DNA from: an uncultured Bacillota bacterium
Lineage (GTDB): Bacteria > Bacillota > Clostridia > Christensenellales > UBA1242
Direction of reading: 5' to 3'
Assembly: GCA_946499835.1 (NCBI GenBank)
Contig: CAMMTJ010000006.1
Location: forward strand, 1-64,000
Length of the DNA stretch: 64,000 nt
The position numbers and the translations under genes are program-made. Positions 34,866 through 47,400 of this stretch are shown in pieces. How positions within the stretch are numbered: the stretch's first letter is position 1; every line of letters starts with the position of its first letter. The notes below the pieces were generated by a model, which worked only from the letters and a program-made list of their open reading frames with translations, searched no databases and was not told the DNA's origin.

Positions 34866-36104
34866 ATGAATTTGAAAGAAAAAATCAAACATCTTTCAAC
34901 AAAATTGAAAGAAAGAAAATTGTTGAAAAAATGGAAGAGTTGGACGAAAGAAAGACCTCTCCCAAATTATTTGTCGCCAAAAATTCTTCCTCATTTCCAC
35001 CAAGACCAGTTGCCATTAAATGACCGCAATCTTATATACATCGGCAGTCTGAAAAAGAAAAAAATAAAAAAAGTTGAAGATCAAGACAAAAAAAATATAT
35101 CACAAACTGAGAATACAGAAAACTCACAAGAAACAAAAGCAATAACCTTGCAAGAAATAACAAATATTGTAGATCAGTTTCTGCTAAACAAAAAAAATAT
35201 ATCACAAACTGAGAATACAGAAAACTCACAAGCAAAAAAAGATGCAAACTCGCCAAAACTAAAAAAAGATCTCATTTACACAAAGGCCTCACCAGTTTCT
35301 TCTTTCGCAAAACGTACACTTCCTGTTATGGTTGCAGGTGCTATTGTTGTTGTTGGAGGCTATGAAATCTTTACACAAGATGATCCACCAAACCCTAATC
35401 AAGATTTTCAAGATGGAGACTCTCTTGACACTGGCGATGATGAAATTATCAGAGATGATGAAGGCAATATCATTGTCACCCCACCTATCACAGATGAGGA
35501 CAAAAATCAATATGTTGAAATGCTTGAAAACTATTTGATCACAACGCTTGCAAATCGTGGAGACATCCAAATTGACTCAATCAGTGAAATTATTTCAATA
35601 ACTGTCCTGCCATATGATCAAGATTATGACCGGTTGTCCATAATTTTGGCAAACAACAGTGATAAATATGAAATAAACTTTATTCTCGACCAAGAGGCCA
35701 CATTTGATAGCACCGGTGAAACCTCAATTGGCAATTTTGTAGATTTTTTGCAAAAACAAGCCTTCATAGACAGCACTTGCAAAATGCTGGAAGATGAAAA
35801 CGGAACACTGATTGGACAAGAATATTGTGCGTATGAAAACCAAGGAACTGGTGATGATTCACGTGAATTTGAATTTGTTGTCATACCTTACCACACAAGT
35901 GATGATGGACTAACAACTGGATATTATCGCGCTTTGTCTTCACAAGTTTCAGGAAACAGTTTGGAAGTTCTTCTCAATCAACTTCAATCTGGCGCACAAA
36001 CACCTTTCACATATTTTGATTGTGAAGAGAGTGAAGAATGCAATAATATTGCCGACTTATTCAATAGTTATAAGCAAGATCTTTCTCAAGAAATAGAACA
36101 ATAA
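34866..36104 (+). CDS. Hypothetical single-pass membrane protein with an internal tandem-like repeat
   Basis: About 412 residues. The basic N-terminal 125 residues would stay in the cytoplasm. One membrane segment (TLPVMVAGAIVVVGGYEI, about 150-168) is followed by an acidic external domain of about 240 residues (DDPPNPNQDF...). In the cytoplasmic part KKNISQTENTENSQ occurs twice, encoded by a perfect 45-bp duplication. I do not recognise the external domain. The ATG at 34866 is preferred over an upstream TTG. The ribosome binding site is weak (GGAA), and the promoter lies just upstream. It converges with the giant MBG protein across a shared terminator. Confidence 0.75.
   Translation: MNLKEKIKHLSTKLKERKLLKKWKSWTKERPLPNYLSPKILPHFHQDQLPLNDRNLIYIGSLKKKKIKKVEDQDKKNISQTENTENSQETKAITLQEITNIVDQFLLNKKNISQTENTENSQAKKDANSPKLKKDLIYTKASPVSSFAKRTLPVMVAGAIVVVGGYEIFTQDDPPNPNQDFQDGDSLDTGDDEIIRDDEGNIIVTPPITDEDKNQYVEMLENYLITTLANRGDIQIDSISEIISITVLPYDQDYDRLSIILANNSDKYEINFILDQEATFDSTGETSIGNFVDFLQKQAFIDSTCKMLEDENGTLIGQEYCAYENQGTGDDSREFEFVVIPYHTSDDGLTTGYYRALSSQVSGNSLEVLLNQLQSGAQTPFTYFDCEESEECNNIADLFNSYKQDLSQEIEQ
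35086..35232 (+). repeat. Perfect 45-bp direct repeat, two copies
   Basis: Copies at 35086-35130 and 35188-35232 start ACAAAAAAAATATATCACAA and end AACTCACAAG. Their spacing of 102 bp keeps the reading frame. Recombination between them would delete 34 codons without a frameshift. Confidence 0.9.
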
Positions 36105-36137
36105 AAAAACAAGTGAAAATTTCACTTGTTTTTTTTA
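36103..36137. terminator. Bidirectional terminator between convergent genes
   Basis: Stem AAACAAGTGAA / TTCACTTGTTT with flanking A- and T-runs, shared by the plus-strand membrane protein and the minus-strand surface operon. Confidence 0.85.
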
Positions 36138-39100
36138 TCTTCTTAACGCTCTTTTTCGAATATATGCAATCAGTGCAATCATAAGCAGAATAAACAGAAG
36201 CACGATACAAATTGTTGCACTCAAATCAATCCAACTGTCGTTGTCTGTCATGATGACAAATTCACCAAGTTCGTCAGTTGTTATGACAAGTTGCCCTGCC
36301 TCATTTTTTCTGCTTGAAACGAGAGTATATTGACCATCTTCACCTTTATGATAAACATACAAATTGTTTCTATCTGCAAATGCGCTAGGAATATCAATGA
36401 TAAGAGTCACTGAGGTTGTCACATCAAAAATTGAAGAATCTTTTTCAAGCCAAATGTTGTATCCTTGCACAACCTGTCTGATGTTCAACCCCATGTCAGT
36501 GCGGTCTATATCAAACATTTCATAATTGAGTGATGTGCCAAAATAAAGATTTGCATTGTCTGGTGAAGTGATTGCTATATCATCCTTTTCAATCACGTCA
36601 TAAGTTATACTTCCTGTGACATCGGTTGGATAAATCAAATGATAGTTGCCAGCCTTGTCACCAGCAAGAGTTATGTCATAGAATGAAACTGGGATATTGT
36701 CGCCTGCCTCGGCGGTTGCAAAATATGCACAGTTTTCACTATCGTAAACAAGATAAACATCTCGGTCGATAAGTCCTGAAACGACTGGCGTCTTTATTGT
36801 TGCTTTTGCAGTGCCATCATATGGCTTGTCTTGAACACCAGCGACAAGATAAACGTCTTTTGGCGTAATTGACAGATATGATGGAATCAAAGTGATTTCA
36901 TAATTTGGATTTGTCAAATTGTTGACAAGTGCATAAGTGCCAACGTCTTCACCACTTTCTCTTGAAAGTGAGCCATAGATGATGTCACCTTCCAAAAGTT
37001 CTCCTTCTGCAATCTCATAAGCAAACTCAGGATCAAACTGTCCATAGACTTTTGAATAATTTGATGATTTTACAGTTATTTTGATAGGCAAAATCTCATA
37101 GGTGCCTTTTGTGTAAATGATATGATAGTTGCTTCCAAGTGTCAAACTGCTTTGAATGTCATATTTGCCAACATTGTCACCTGTCGCCCTGTAAAGTCCA
37201 CCGCTAAGAGTGTCTCCTTCCAAAATCTCCCCAGATTCAATTTGGTAAGTGAGTGGAACATTTTCTTCTCCATAGACAATTGTTTTGTCGTCAGCCTTTA
37301 TTTTGATTTCTCTTGCCAAAATTTCAAAATAATAGTCACCAAACACAATCTCATAATTGTCACTACTCAATGTTGATATAATTTTGTATCTACCAACATT
37401 TTCGTAGAGTTTTGGATTGCTTGAAGAGGTTGGTTTTTCACGTTCCAAATGACCTTCAAGCACATCATCACCAACCAAGGAACCGATAGTGCTATATTCA
37501 ATTTCGCCTTCTTCTTCACCATAAATCTTGCTTGTTGTGGTAGGCACAATCGTGATTCTTCTCTTGACAATATCAAGTTGTCCAGCCACAAAAGAGATCT
37601 CATAGTTGTCATTCAATGCAAGCGTGCCGATATTTATTTGATAACTTCCAACACCTTCACCTTCTTCTCTTGAAAGTTCGCCTGTGAATAGGTCGCCTTC
37701 AACTAGGTGTCCATCTGTAACTGCAAAAGTGAAATGTGGATCACTATCGCCATATGTTTTTTCAATATTGTCTGCCGTGATCTCAATAGGAAGTGGATAA
37801 ATGGTCAAACTGCCACTTGTGAAAGTCACATCATAATTTTTCCCAAGAGAGAGGTCTCCCAAATTTATTTTGTAAGAGCCAATATTCTCACCCTCTTCAC
37901 GAACAAGCGCTCCTTGCATAATGGCAGACAGGGTATCATTGTTTTTAAGTATTCCGTTTGTGATTATGACACTCAAAACAGGATCGCTGTCGCCATAATG
38001 TTTGAATTTGTTTTCTGCTTGCAAAGTTATAGGGCTTGGATTGATGGTGAGCACTGCTCCCTCTTCAAAGAAGATATTGTATCTTGCATCTTGGTCGTTT
38101 CCAAGAGATATTTTGTAAGAGCCAACATCTTCTCCTCGAGCTCTGACTATATCAAGCACAACTTCTTGCCCAGCGACTGCGTTTTGGGCTGAATATGTGA
38201 AAGTTGGATCTTCATCGCCATAGGTCTTTTCCACATTATCAAACGTCACATAGACATCTCTCTTGCCGATGACAAGGACTGCATCACCAGCATATACAAT
38301 GCGATAATTTTGTGCAGACAGCGTGCCGATTTCAATTTTGTATGATCCCACGCTCTCACCTTCTTCTCTTGATAGCGTTCCTGTCAAGATTTGTTCCAGT
38401 TCATCATCGAAAGCAAGAGTGCCTTCTTTCAAGAATACTTTGAATGCAGGATCCTCATCACCGAAGACTTTTTCAGCGTTCTCACTTTCAACCACAATTT
38501 CACGTGCAGTAATTGTCAAAAATGATTGACCTTGCATTGATATGTCATAGTTTGGATTTTCTTCATAATTCTTGGATCCAAGATAGTATGAATATCTTCC
38601 AACATTTTCGCCATTGCCACTTTCCCCAACATTGCGTAAAATCTCAACAGTCAAACTCTCTCCGTCCACCACGTTGTCAATTTCATATTTGATTTCTGGA
38701 TCTTCTTCACCATAAACTTTGCTATTGTCTTGAACTGTGATTGTTACCGGTCTTTTGCTTATTAAGATTTCTTCGTTGTAGGTTATTGTGTAAATAAAAT
38801 GACTTTCATCTTTGTTGACTACTTCAATAAAAATATTATCAGTGTCAATCTTTGCACTTCCCGCATTTGCAGAGAGAAGATTTGCATTTATCAAAAGATT
38901 TATTGTCTGATCTGGCAAAGCATTTTGCACCCTGAAATTTTCATTGTAAATTACTTCTGTTCCACCATCGTAAACTTTGTCCAAAAATTGAACGTTGATG
39001 GTGATTTCTCTTTTCACTATTTTGAAAATTGATGGGTGGAATGTGATGTCATAGTTTGGGTTATTTTCATTTGTAAGAGTCCCTTGCAAAATGTCATAGT

Positions 39101-41474
39101 CTCCAACTTCATCCCCTTCAACTCTTGATAGTTGTCCGCTGAGCACATCATCTCCAACAAGCCCATCAGCATAAAACTCAAACATACTGTCGCTGTCTCC
39201 ATATTCTTTTTGCTGTCCAGATTGAGCATAAACATCAATAGGTTTTGGAGTGATTTGACAATTTGCGGAAACGAATGTAATTTGATAATTTGGATTTAAT
39301 ATGTCGAGCGTGCCTCTTGAAATTGAATGTGTTCCGACATCATTTCCATCAACTGAAAGTGAACCTTTCAATTCTTCTCCCTCAACAAGATTTTCAACGT
39401 CAAACTTAAACACAGGTTCACTGCCATATGTAGCCGTAATATCCTCTGCGGTGACTGTGATTTCTCTTTGAGAGATTCTTCCAGTAATTCCAGAATAGTC
39501 ACTTTCTTTTAGAACATAATTTCCTGCATCTTCTCCTTGCAATGTCACGTCTTCGATGGCAACTTCTTTTTCAGTTCCAGCATCAACAGAGGTAAAACTT
39601 GCCTCAAACACAGCCGTCAAGTCATCACCTTCAACCACATTGTCGATGCGATAACCTGAAACAGTTGCATCAGCCTTTCCGTCATAAGTTTTGCTCTCAA
39701 CAACTATTTGTGAGATGCTTACCTCTCTTTCGTTTATTGTAAGGTAAGAAATTGTTCCGCTTTGTTTGTATAAAACCTCATAATTTGTATCTGACACAAG
39801 TATTTTTTCTTCTTCGTCTTGATAAACAGGATTTATTGCATATTTTCCAACATCTTCACCTTCCTCTCGTGTGAATGATAGAGCAAGCACTTCTGACAAC
39901 TGATCACCCTCTGCCAATGTTGTTCCATCACTTAGCACTCCTTGATAAGCAGGATCTTGATCGCCATAAACTTTTTCACTTGAATTTACACTGACAGAAA
40001 TCTGTCTCTTCACAATAGGACTTGCACCAACCGTAAAACCGCTGAATGTTTTGCTCAATTTGTAAATTCCAGCATCTTTACCGCCCAGCACAAGGCTTGT
40101 CAAGTTTTCATCTTGATAGGTCACAGCACTTGTTCCCACTTGTGAAGAAGAATATGTCAGTGAAATCTCCTCAATATTGTCAATATATATTTCATGTCCG
40201 TCTTCTTGCCCAGAGAAAATATATGTGATCAAATCTTCATCCACAGCCGTCTTGCCATCATACTGCTTGCTTGCAATTTGTATGCCAGACAAAGATATGT
40301 CTTTGACAAAGTTTGCTTTTACTATCTGTCCGTGAGCAACTCTATACAGAAGAGTTCTTCGAGTTGATGATGAGATAACATTTCCGTTGATGTCATATAC
40401 CTGCCAACCTGTGAAAGTATAGCCATTATTTTCACTTACAACACTGAGCGTTATACCTTCGCCAGAATAATACTCACCCTCTCCGTCAAATCTTGCCGGA
40501 TTTGCAAAATCAGAAGTTATCTTGACATCGACTTTTTGTGAATCGACGATATATACAACCTCTTTCCAATCGAAATATTCATCTGTAAGTGAATTTTTCT
40601 TGCATCTTGCACGCACCTTAATCTCTGTTCCATTTGGCGTGTCTTGTGAGATTGAAAGAGAAGTGCCTGTGATTGAAGCATACTCTCCTCCACTTGTAAT
40701 CTCATATTCAATGGCATGCTCAATTTTTGAATAATTTGAAAAATCACCATTTATATTTCCGTTGTATGAAGTGATGTCATTGTATGCACGAAGGGTTATC
40801 ACTTGCCCTGGCATAACAGTGGCATCTGTGTTTTCAAACGTGAAATCTTCAAGTTCGGTATAAAATTTTATTGTTGGTCTAGAGAGCACAAAGTTGCTTC
40901 CAGAAGCCGCCCTGTTTGCCTCAACAGTTTCAAATGAAAATCTTAAATTGTATTCGCCAGAAAGCAAAATCTTTTCGGTCGAATAAGTTATTGTCTGTCC
41001 AACAACGTTTGCATCTGTTTCAATCGTTGATGAAAGATCTCCATAAGACAGCGTTGCCTTTATTCTTGACTGGTTGTTGTTTGACTTTTGAGTGAAGCCA
41101 AATTCCACCTGTCCATAAACAACACCCTCATCAATAAGAGCCTGCATATCAGCAGTTGGCTTAATCTCAGCCCAGCCAGAACTCTTCTGTCCAATGAGAA
41201 GATTGGTTTGATATGCTTTTGCAGATAAGACATAATAATTCTCATCAACTGAAGTATCTGATTCAAGTTCCACATTGACAAGTGTTGAGTTGTTATTTGC
41301 GTCACCGAAATAGTGTCTTGCAGATGAAGACAATGGCCCGGTCAAGACAAAATTGTTTCCGCTTGAATTTTGTATGATTGCAGAGGTTGTTTGATTAGAG
41401 AGCAAAAGAGGAAAGAACATTGCAAGAACAGGCAATGCCAAAACAAGAATTATTGACAAAATTTTCTTTTTCAT
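36135..41474 (-). CDS. Giant membrane-anchored surface protein with MBG and YDG repeats
   Basis: 1779 residues. The N-terminal signal peptide is MKKKILSIILVLALPVLAMF. About eleven MBG-type repeats carry the hallmark K-x-Y-G-D/E-x-D-P, each ending in E-x-V-G-x-Y-x-I. At least four YDG modules (K-x-Y-D-G-x-T) are interspersed. The C-terminus has one membrane helix (ATICIVLLFILLMIALIAYI) and a basic tail RKRALRR, so the protein is anchored by its own helix and not by sortase. MBG/YDG arrays form long fibres in adhesins. AAGGAGG lies before the ATG. It follows the Big_2 giant by 23 bp and is the last gene of the operon that begins with the ABC transporter. Confidence 0.9.
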   Translation of the reverse strand: MKKKILSIILVLALPVLAMFFPLLLSNQTTSAIIQNSSGNNFVLTGPLSSSARHYFGDANNNSTLVNVELESDTSVDENYYVLSAKAYQTNLLIGQKSSGWAEIKPTADMQALIDEGVVYGQVEFGFTQKSNNNQSRIKATLSYGDLSSTIETDANVVGQTITYSTEKILLSGEYNLRFSFETVEANRAASGSNFVLSRPTIKFYTELEDFTFENTDATVMPGQVITLRAYNDITSYNGNINGDFSNYSKIEHAIEYEITSGGEYASITGTSLSISQDTPNGTEIKVRARCKKNSLTDEYFDWKEVVYIVDSQKVDVKITSDFANPARFDGEGEYYSGEGITLSVVSENNGYTFTGWQVYDINGNVISSSTRRTLLYRVAHGQIVKANFVKDISLSGIQIASKQYDGKTAVDEDLITYIFSGQEDGHEIYIDNIEEISLTYSSSQVGTSAVTYQDENLTSLVLGGKDAGIYKLSKTFSGFTVGASPIVKRQISVSVNSSEKVYGDQDPAYQGVLSDGTTLAEGDQLSEVLALSFTREEGEDVGKYAINPVYQDEEEKILVSDTNYEVLYKQSGTISYLTINEREVSISQIVVESKTYDGKADATVSGYRIDNVVEGDDLTAVFEASFTSVDAGTEKEVAIEDVTLQGEDAGNYVLKESDYSGITGRISQREITVTAEDITATYGSEPVFKFDVENLVEGEELKGSLSVDGNDVGTHSISRGTLDILNPNYQITFVSANCQITPKPIDVYAQSGQQKEYGDSDSMFEFYADGLVGDDVLSGQLSRVEGDEVGDYDILQGTLTNENNPNYDITFHPSIFKIVKREITINVQFLDKVYDGGTEVIYNENFRVQNALPDQTINLLINANLLSANAGSAKIDTDNIFIEVVNKDESHFIYTITYNEEILISKRPVTITVQDNSKVYGEEDPEIKYEIDNVVDGESLTVEILRNVGESGNGENVGRYSYYLGSKNYEENPNYDISMQGQSFLTITAREIVVESENAEKVFGDEDPAFKVFLKEGTLAFDDELEQILTGTLSREEGESVGSYKIEIGTLSAQNYRIVYAGDAVLVIGKRDVYVTFDNVEKTYGDEDPTFTYSAQNAVAGQEVVLDIVRARGEDVGSYKISLGNDQDARYNIFFEEGAVLTINPSPITLQAENKFKHYGDSDPVLSVIITNGILKNNDTLSAIMQGALVREEGENIGSYKINLGDLSLGKNYDVTFTSGSLTIYPLPIEITADNIEKTYGDSDPHFTFAVTDGHLVEGDLFTGELSREEGEGVGSYQINIGTLALNDNYEISFVAGQLDIVKRRITIVPTTTSKIYGEEEGEIEYSTIGSLVGDDVLEGHLEREKPTSSSNPKLYENVGRYKIISTLSSDNYEIVFGDYYFEILAREIKIKADDKTIVYGEENVPLTYQIESGEILEGDTLSGGLYRATGDNVGKYDIQSSLTLGSNYHIIYTKGTYEILPIKITVKSSNYSKVYGQFDPEFAYEIAEGELLEGDIIYGSLSRESGEDVGTYALVNNLTNPNYEITLIPSYLSITPKDVYLVAGVQDKPYDGTAKATIKTPVVSGLIDRDVYLVYDSENCAYFATAEAGDNIPVSFYDITLAGDKAGNYHLIYPTDVTGSITYDVIEKDDIAITSPDNANLYFGTSLNYEMFDIDRTDMGLNIRQVVQGYNIWLEKDSSIFDVTTSVTLIIDIPSAFADRNNLYVYHKGEDGQYTLVSSRKNEAGQLVITTDELGEFVIMTDNDSWIDLSATICIVLLFILLMIALIAYIRKRALRR

Positions 41475-41497
41475 ATTCTTTCCTCCTTTTTTAAGAT

Positions 41498-44400
41498 TTA
41501 GATAAGCACTATGTCTTGAATAATACCATTTTCAACAATAGATGTTGTATAGTTGTCGTATGGTTTGATAAATGGTTCAACGTTTTTTGTATAAAGCGTT
41601 ACAATATTGATAGTGAATTGACCAATTCCTGCTACCGTTCCTCCAATGTTATTGGCAATAGCATAATTGTTTTGTGTGTTAAGTGTATAAGTTCCGTTGC
41701 TGACAAATTCAACAAGACCGGCAAGAGATGCATTTGCATGCAAAAGACCAAATTCATAATATTCCTTGCCATTATAGTGGTAAACATAATTTCCGCACTT
41801 GTCTCTTATGATATTTTTTATTCCTGTAATAACAGGGTCAACTGCAAAATTGAAACTGCCCAAATATGATTCAAGAAGTCCTCTCATACCTTCTGCAATT
41901 TCGTCAAGTGTCAGCCAGTTGTAAATTCGAATATTGCCAACAAGGTCAATATGATTGTAAACGTCAATAGTCTCTGACCTGTCAATATCCATAAATATTG
42001 CACCAAACAGACTTCTTGCAAAAATGCAGTCTTCAACTTTGACATTTGCCACTCCACCATTTGGAGTCCTTGCCACAACAAGTCCAGAAGAGAATGAATT
42101 TCTTATGATACATCCTGTAAAATATGCCTCACTGCCTTCAACTTCAACGCAAATTCCACCATTTTCAATAATGCAGTTGTTGAAACGAATATTTCTGCTT
42201 CCATTGACAACTCTTATAATTGTGCCAACAGTTGATAGTTTTGAAAGTGCTGGATTGTTGTCATTTTCAAAAGATTGCCCACGGAAAGTAATATTGTCAA
42301 ACAACACTCCGCTTCTACCATCAACAATCACCTTGCCATAACCATTTCCGCCAACAATAGTAGAGGCATTTGTCAAATCAAGCATATACCCGTTGCCATA
42401 GATAAAATTATACATTATTCTAAGTTCAGTATTTGATAAGTTTTTGTCATAAATTATGTTATTGTGTAGAACAATTCCTTTTGCCTCGTTAGAATATACA
42501 TTATCTGAAACAAGAGCCTCATGCACTTGGATAAACTCACTGAAATTGTAAACATCAACGCCATCAACAAGGGTAAATGTGTAAGAATCACTTGTCACAT
42601 ACGCTCCAGTATATGGAGGTTTTTGACGCACTGTAATTGTGACTGAACCAGCACTATGGAAGGTGACAAGCCCATTTCCATCAACTGTTGCAATTGAATC
42701 ATCACTTGAAAGCCATTCAAACTCAACTCCTGAAAGATCTGTTGATGTTGTGGTGAAAGTCATTTGATATGTGGCTTCAACAAAACTGCCATCCACAAAT
42801 TTCTTTGAGCCAAAGACTCTGTAAGGTGCATAACCATTTTTATCATTTGATGTATCAAGCGAAAGAGTTATGGCACTCACTTGCCTACAAAATTCAAATG
42901 TTTTTGTCACACTGATATCTTTTCCCACAACCTTGACAGTGACATTAACTTTTCCTACGCCCTTTCCTGTCAACTGATACTGCCCTGTTTTTTCGTTATA
43001 GACAAGCGTTGCAATATTTTCATTGTCAACTGTCCACTTTGTTTCAAATGGTTGTGCAGCATTTGGCTTGGAAGTTATTGAAAGATAAATTGACTCACCC
43101 ACATACGCCTTTTCTCTTGTCTGAGCAAATTCAATTTCTTGCACTTCATTTGTATACTGCACCACAACGTCTTTCTTGATCACTTTTCCTGTTTCGCTCT
43201 CAATGGTCATAGTGATTGTCACCTGCCCAAACTGAGAGAACTGCACAAGTCCATTGCCGTTGACCGAAGCAATAGAATTATCACTTGACAAATATGTTAT
43301 CGTCCTTTCATGAGTATCTGATGGATAAGCATTTGCTTGAAGCGAGAAACTTGATTGTGAAGTATAGACGTAATCTTCATGTGAGAGAACAATATCTTGT
43401 GCATATCTTTTCACATATATTGTGAATTGTCCTACATTTATTCCCCCAACCATGAGAGTAAATGTTGCACTTCCACCATTTTGTGCATAGATCGTCTTTC
43501 CGTCAAATGTGATAACTTGTTTTGCCTCATCATATCTCTCCTCGATCATGTCAGTCAAAGAAAGAGTATAGAAATCATTATCTTTTGGCACCACGCTGTT
43601 TACTTTGAAAGTATAACTCTCATTTGCATCTGCATCAAGTGTCAATGTTCTGTTTGTAAAATCAGACAGGTCAACACTTGCGCTAAGTAATGATGGTGTG
43701 TAATAGAATGTGAAAGTTTGAGATTTTTCACCTGATGATGTGTCTTTGCTTGCAATTTTTATTGTCACCCGACCTTGTGAAAGGAAGAAGATCTTTCCAT
43801 CTTCCACTCTTGCAACAGAAGGATTTGAAACTTCAATGGCAAGATCTTTATTGTTTGCATCAAGTGGATAAACATTTACATCAAATGCAAGTTCGCTCTG
43901 GCTTGTGACATAGTATGCATTTTGATAAAGTTCAAGTTCACGTTCAAAGACAACTTCAATACTGGTGACTGCACTGCTTACATAAATCGTGCAGAAAGCC
44001 TCAATTGTCTGTCCATCAACGCCATATGCGTATGCTCGAACCACCGCTTGACCACCCGAGAGTGCTGTTATAAGTCCAGATGATGACAGAGAAATGACTT
44101 CACTTTCTTGTTCATTTGCAGGTGATTGTGAGTAAATTTCAAAATATACGTCGTTGTGAGTTGCGTCATTTGGCACTCTTTGTGCAACCATAAGCGAAAA
44201 TGATCCGCCTTTTGAAAGCGTTCTCTCATTTGCGTTGAGCACTATGTTTGCGAGATAACCCATTGTCGAAATCACTTGCACACGCTTTTCAATCTCGCTT
44301 CCGTCTGTCGAACTGATAATAACTGTGACAGTTCCTGCTTTTTTGAAGGTCACACGATTGCCTTCAATGGATGCAATATCATTTTCTTCAAGTCTATATG

Positions 44401-47400
44401 AAAGTGTCCTATTGGTTGCATCGGCAGGAAGTGCAGTTGCAGAAATTATCACTGTGTTTGATGCTGAAATATATTCACTTTGCGATGAAATTTCTGTCAC
44501 TTTTTTGATAATATTGACAGTGATATATCTTGTGATATTGTCCGACAATTCAATTATAACTCTTGTCTGACCACTTGCACGTGCTGTGATTGATTTGCGA
44601 GTGTTGTCAAGTGAGATAAGTCCACTTTCTTGTCCAACTTCGCTTAACTCGATATCTTTGTTTGTCGCATCCGCTGGAAGCCAAGACTCCACTTCGATGA
44701 AAACCTCTTCGTCTACATTTAAGAATATCTCATCTTCAACATTAAGGGTTGCACTGATGGCACTTCCACCTGTATATCTGATTCTAAATTGTCTAACAAC
44801 AGAGCCGTCTTGTGATGAGACTTGCAAAACGATCGTTCCTGCTCTTTTAAACACAATGTTATCCTCATCAATTGAAGCCACCGTAAAAGAAGCACCACTT
44901 TCCAAGTATTGCTCGGTTATCTCAAAATTGAGATTTGCATTCCCTGCCCCAGCAGGCAAAACTTCAAAATCAAGAGCAAAGTTTGGACTGCCGATGATAT
45001 AACTTCCGTTGTAATAGTCAACACTATCTTTCATTGAAATATCTTCAATGCGCATAGCCACAAAAATTGTGATTTGATATCTTGCCACCTCATCATCATT
45101 TTGATCATAAAGGGTTATTTCAACGACTGCTTGACCTACGTTGCATCCAGTGATTGAAGTTCCAACAACGGAGATAATATCTTCCCCTTGTGAACTTTGA
45201 GAAATCACTGAAATTTGTGAGCGTGCATAATCCGGACAAGAAGTGAAATCAACAATGCTTGTATCCCCCACATTCAAAGTTGTTTGACTTTGATTTGGGT
45301 CAATTCGTCCTGCATCTCTTTGCACTTTTTCAACTGAAAAATCAAGATAAACATTTTCATTTGAAAGAGAAGTTGCTCGTATCCAAACAATACCGTTTTC
45401 TTCAAATGTCAAGCGACTGCCTTCAAGTGAAGCGATGCCAAGTTCATCTGCAATAATTTCAAATTTGACTTCTTTGTTTGTGGTGTCATTTGGCAAAACA
45501 TTTGCAGTCAAATCGATTGATGAAGATGTGATTTGGCTGTTTTTGATTGTGATTGGCACATCAATACTCTGGGCAAGTCTTATAACCTCAATTTCAAAAA
45601 CAAGAAGGACAGTTGATGAAACATTAACTGAAAGAGTTGCACTTCCGCCAGCAACTGCACGAACTGTTCCGTTTTGAATCTCCAAAACTTTGCCAAGTGT
45701 TGAAGATGTGATTTGATTTGAAAGATAAAGAGAAATGCTCTTGTTTATTGTATTGCTTGGGAAAATAGACTTGATTCCAACCTCAAAACTGTCGCCCACA
45801 TACATAGTCGTTGGAATATCCACAATCTCTTCCTCAATAATGGCTCCAACTTCTGCACTGATTGGGTATGAACCTGTGTATCTTATTTGAATATCTTTGC
45901 TGATATCCCCACTCTTGGCTGTAAGCGTAACCGTGCCCACACTGTTGAAGTTGAAGGTGTTGCCAGAGATAATGCCCATATTTTTGTCAGAAACTGTCCA
46001 TGTGATGGCAGAAGAGTCTGCATCTTCTGGCATGGTGTGAGCAAGAAGGGTCACTTGTTGCTCTGCTGTGACATAAACTCCATTTTGCATTTCTAGATCT
46101 ATGTCAAAAACAATATCTTCAACATCACGTTCAACGACAACTTTGAGTGTTTTTGTTTCAATTTGTCCATCATAGAGAAGAAGTGAAACGATCACTGTTG
46201 TTTCTCCGCCACGAACTGCCTGCAAACTGCAATCTGAAAGAACTTTTACGACTTCATAACCATTTGACAGATCTGCCTTGATTTCAAAATCTCTTATTGT
46301 GGTGTTGGCTGGATAAATGTCATAGTCAATAACCGCACTTTCACCAAACTTTATTTTCAAAGTGTCTGTTTTAAGTTCAAATCCAGTTGCCCTTCCAGCA
46401 GTATAGGTCACTTTCACTCTTTTTGAAACTTGTGAAAAGTCTTCGTTTGCATATATGGTGATATACACATCTCTCGCTTGATCACCGATAAATGAAACGA
46501 CGCCGTCAGCAGAAACAGTTGCAATTCTTTCATCTTCGCTGTGGAAGAAGAATTTTGTGTTTGTTGACGATTCTGGGAAATTTTGTGGAGAAAGAGTCAC
46601 GCTCTTCTCAGCAGTTACCACATCATCAATATCAATGCTTTGTGCAGGACTTTCAACAAAGACAAGAATTTGTCTTTCAATCACTTCATTTGCATTTTTA
46701 TTGACTCTCACATGAATGATGGTGTTGCCTCCGCCAGTCATATGCAAATATCCACTCTCGTCAATATAGGCAACATCTTCATTGTCAGAGTGGAAAGTTA
46801 CCTCGGTGTTGTAAAGGTTTTCAGGGATTGTGGTATAGTTCACAAAAACAGAGTCGCCCAGAGTGCCTGAATATGTCATTTGCTCTATTTTTATATCTTG
46901 TGCGTAACCATCTGTATAAGTTATGCTCATGCTTTGGCTGTAAGATCCGTCAACTGTTGTAACAGTGACGTTCATTGTGCCAGTTCTATTAAATGCAACT
47001 TGACCAGTTGCGCTCACGGTTGCAATCGATGGATCATCCACCTCAAAAGTAACACTCTTGTTTGAAGCATTTGCAGGATAAACGGTGTATCTGATCTGAT
47101 AATAATTTTGTGCTGTCACAGCCTCTGTTTCACTCAACACAATTGATGTGACTGGATTTATCACTGAAAGAGTGACAAAATCTTCATAACCACCATCAAC
47201 AGAACGTGCGGTAATTCTTACATTTCCAACTGCAAGCCCATACACAAGTCCATTGGCATCAACGGTTGCGATGTCAGTGTTGTCAGAGGTATAAGTGACA
47301 TTCTTATTGAGCGCCTCGTTTGGCAAAACCTGAGTGGTCAATTGCATAGTTGTGCCTATATGCAACTCGCTTTGTGGCGCCGTCAAGATTACTTGGTGGA

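Noticed and set aside
36135..41474. Sortase-anchored LPXTG protein
   Set aside because: The C-terminus has a membrane helix and basic tail but no LPXTG-like motif; the same is true of the protein at 59528-63688.
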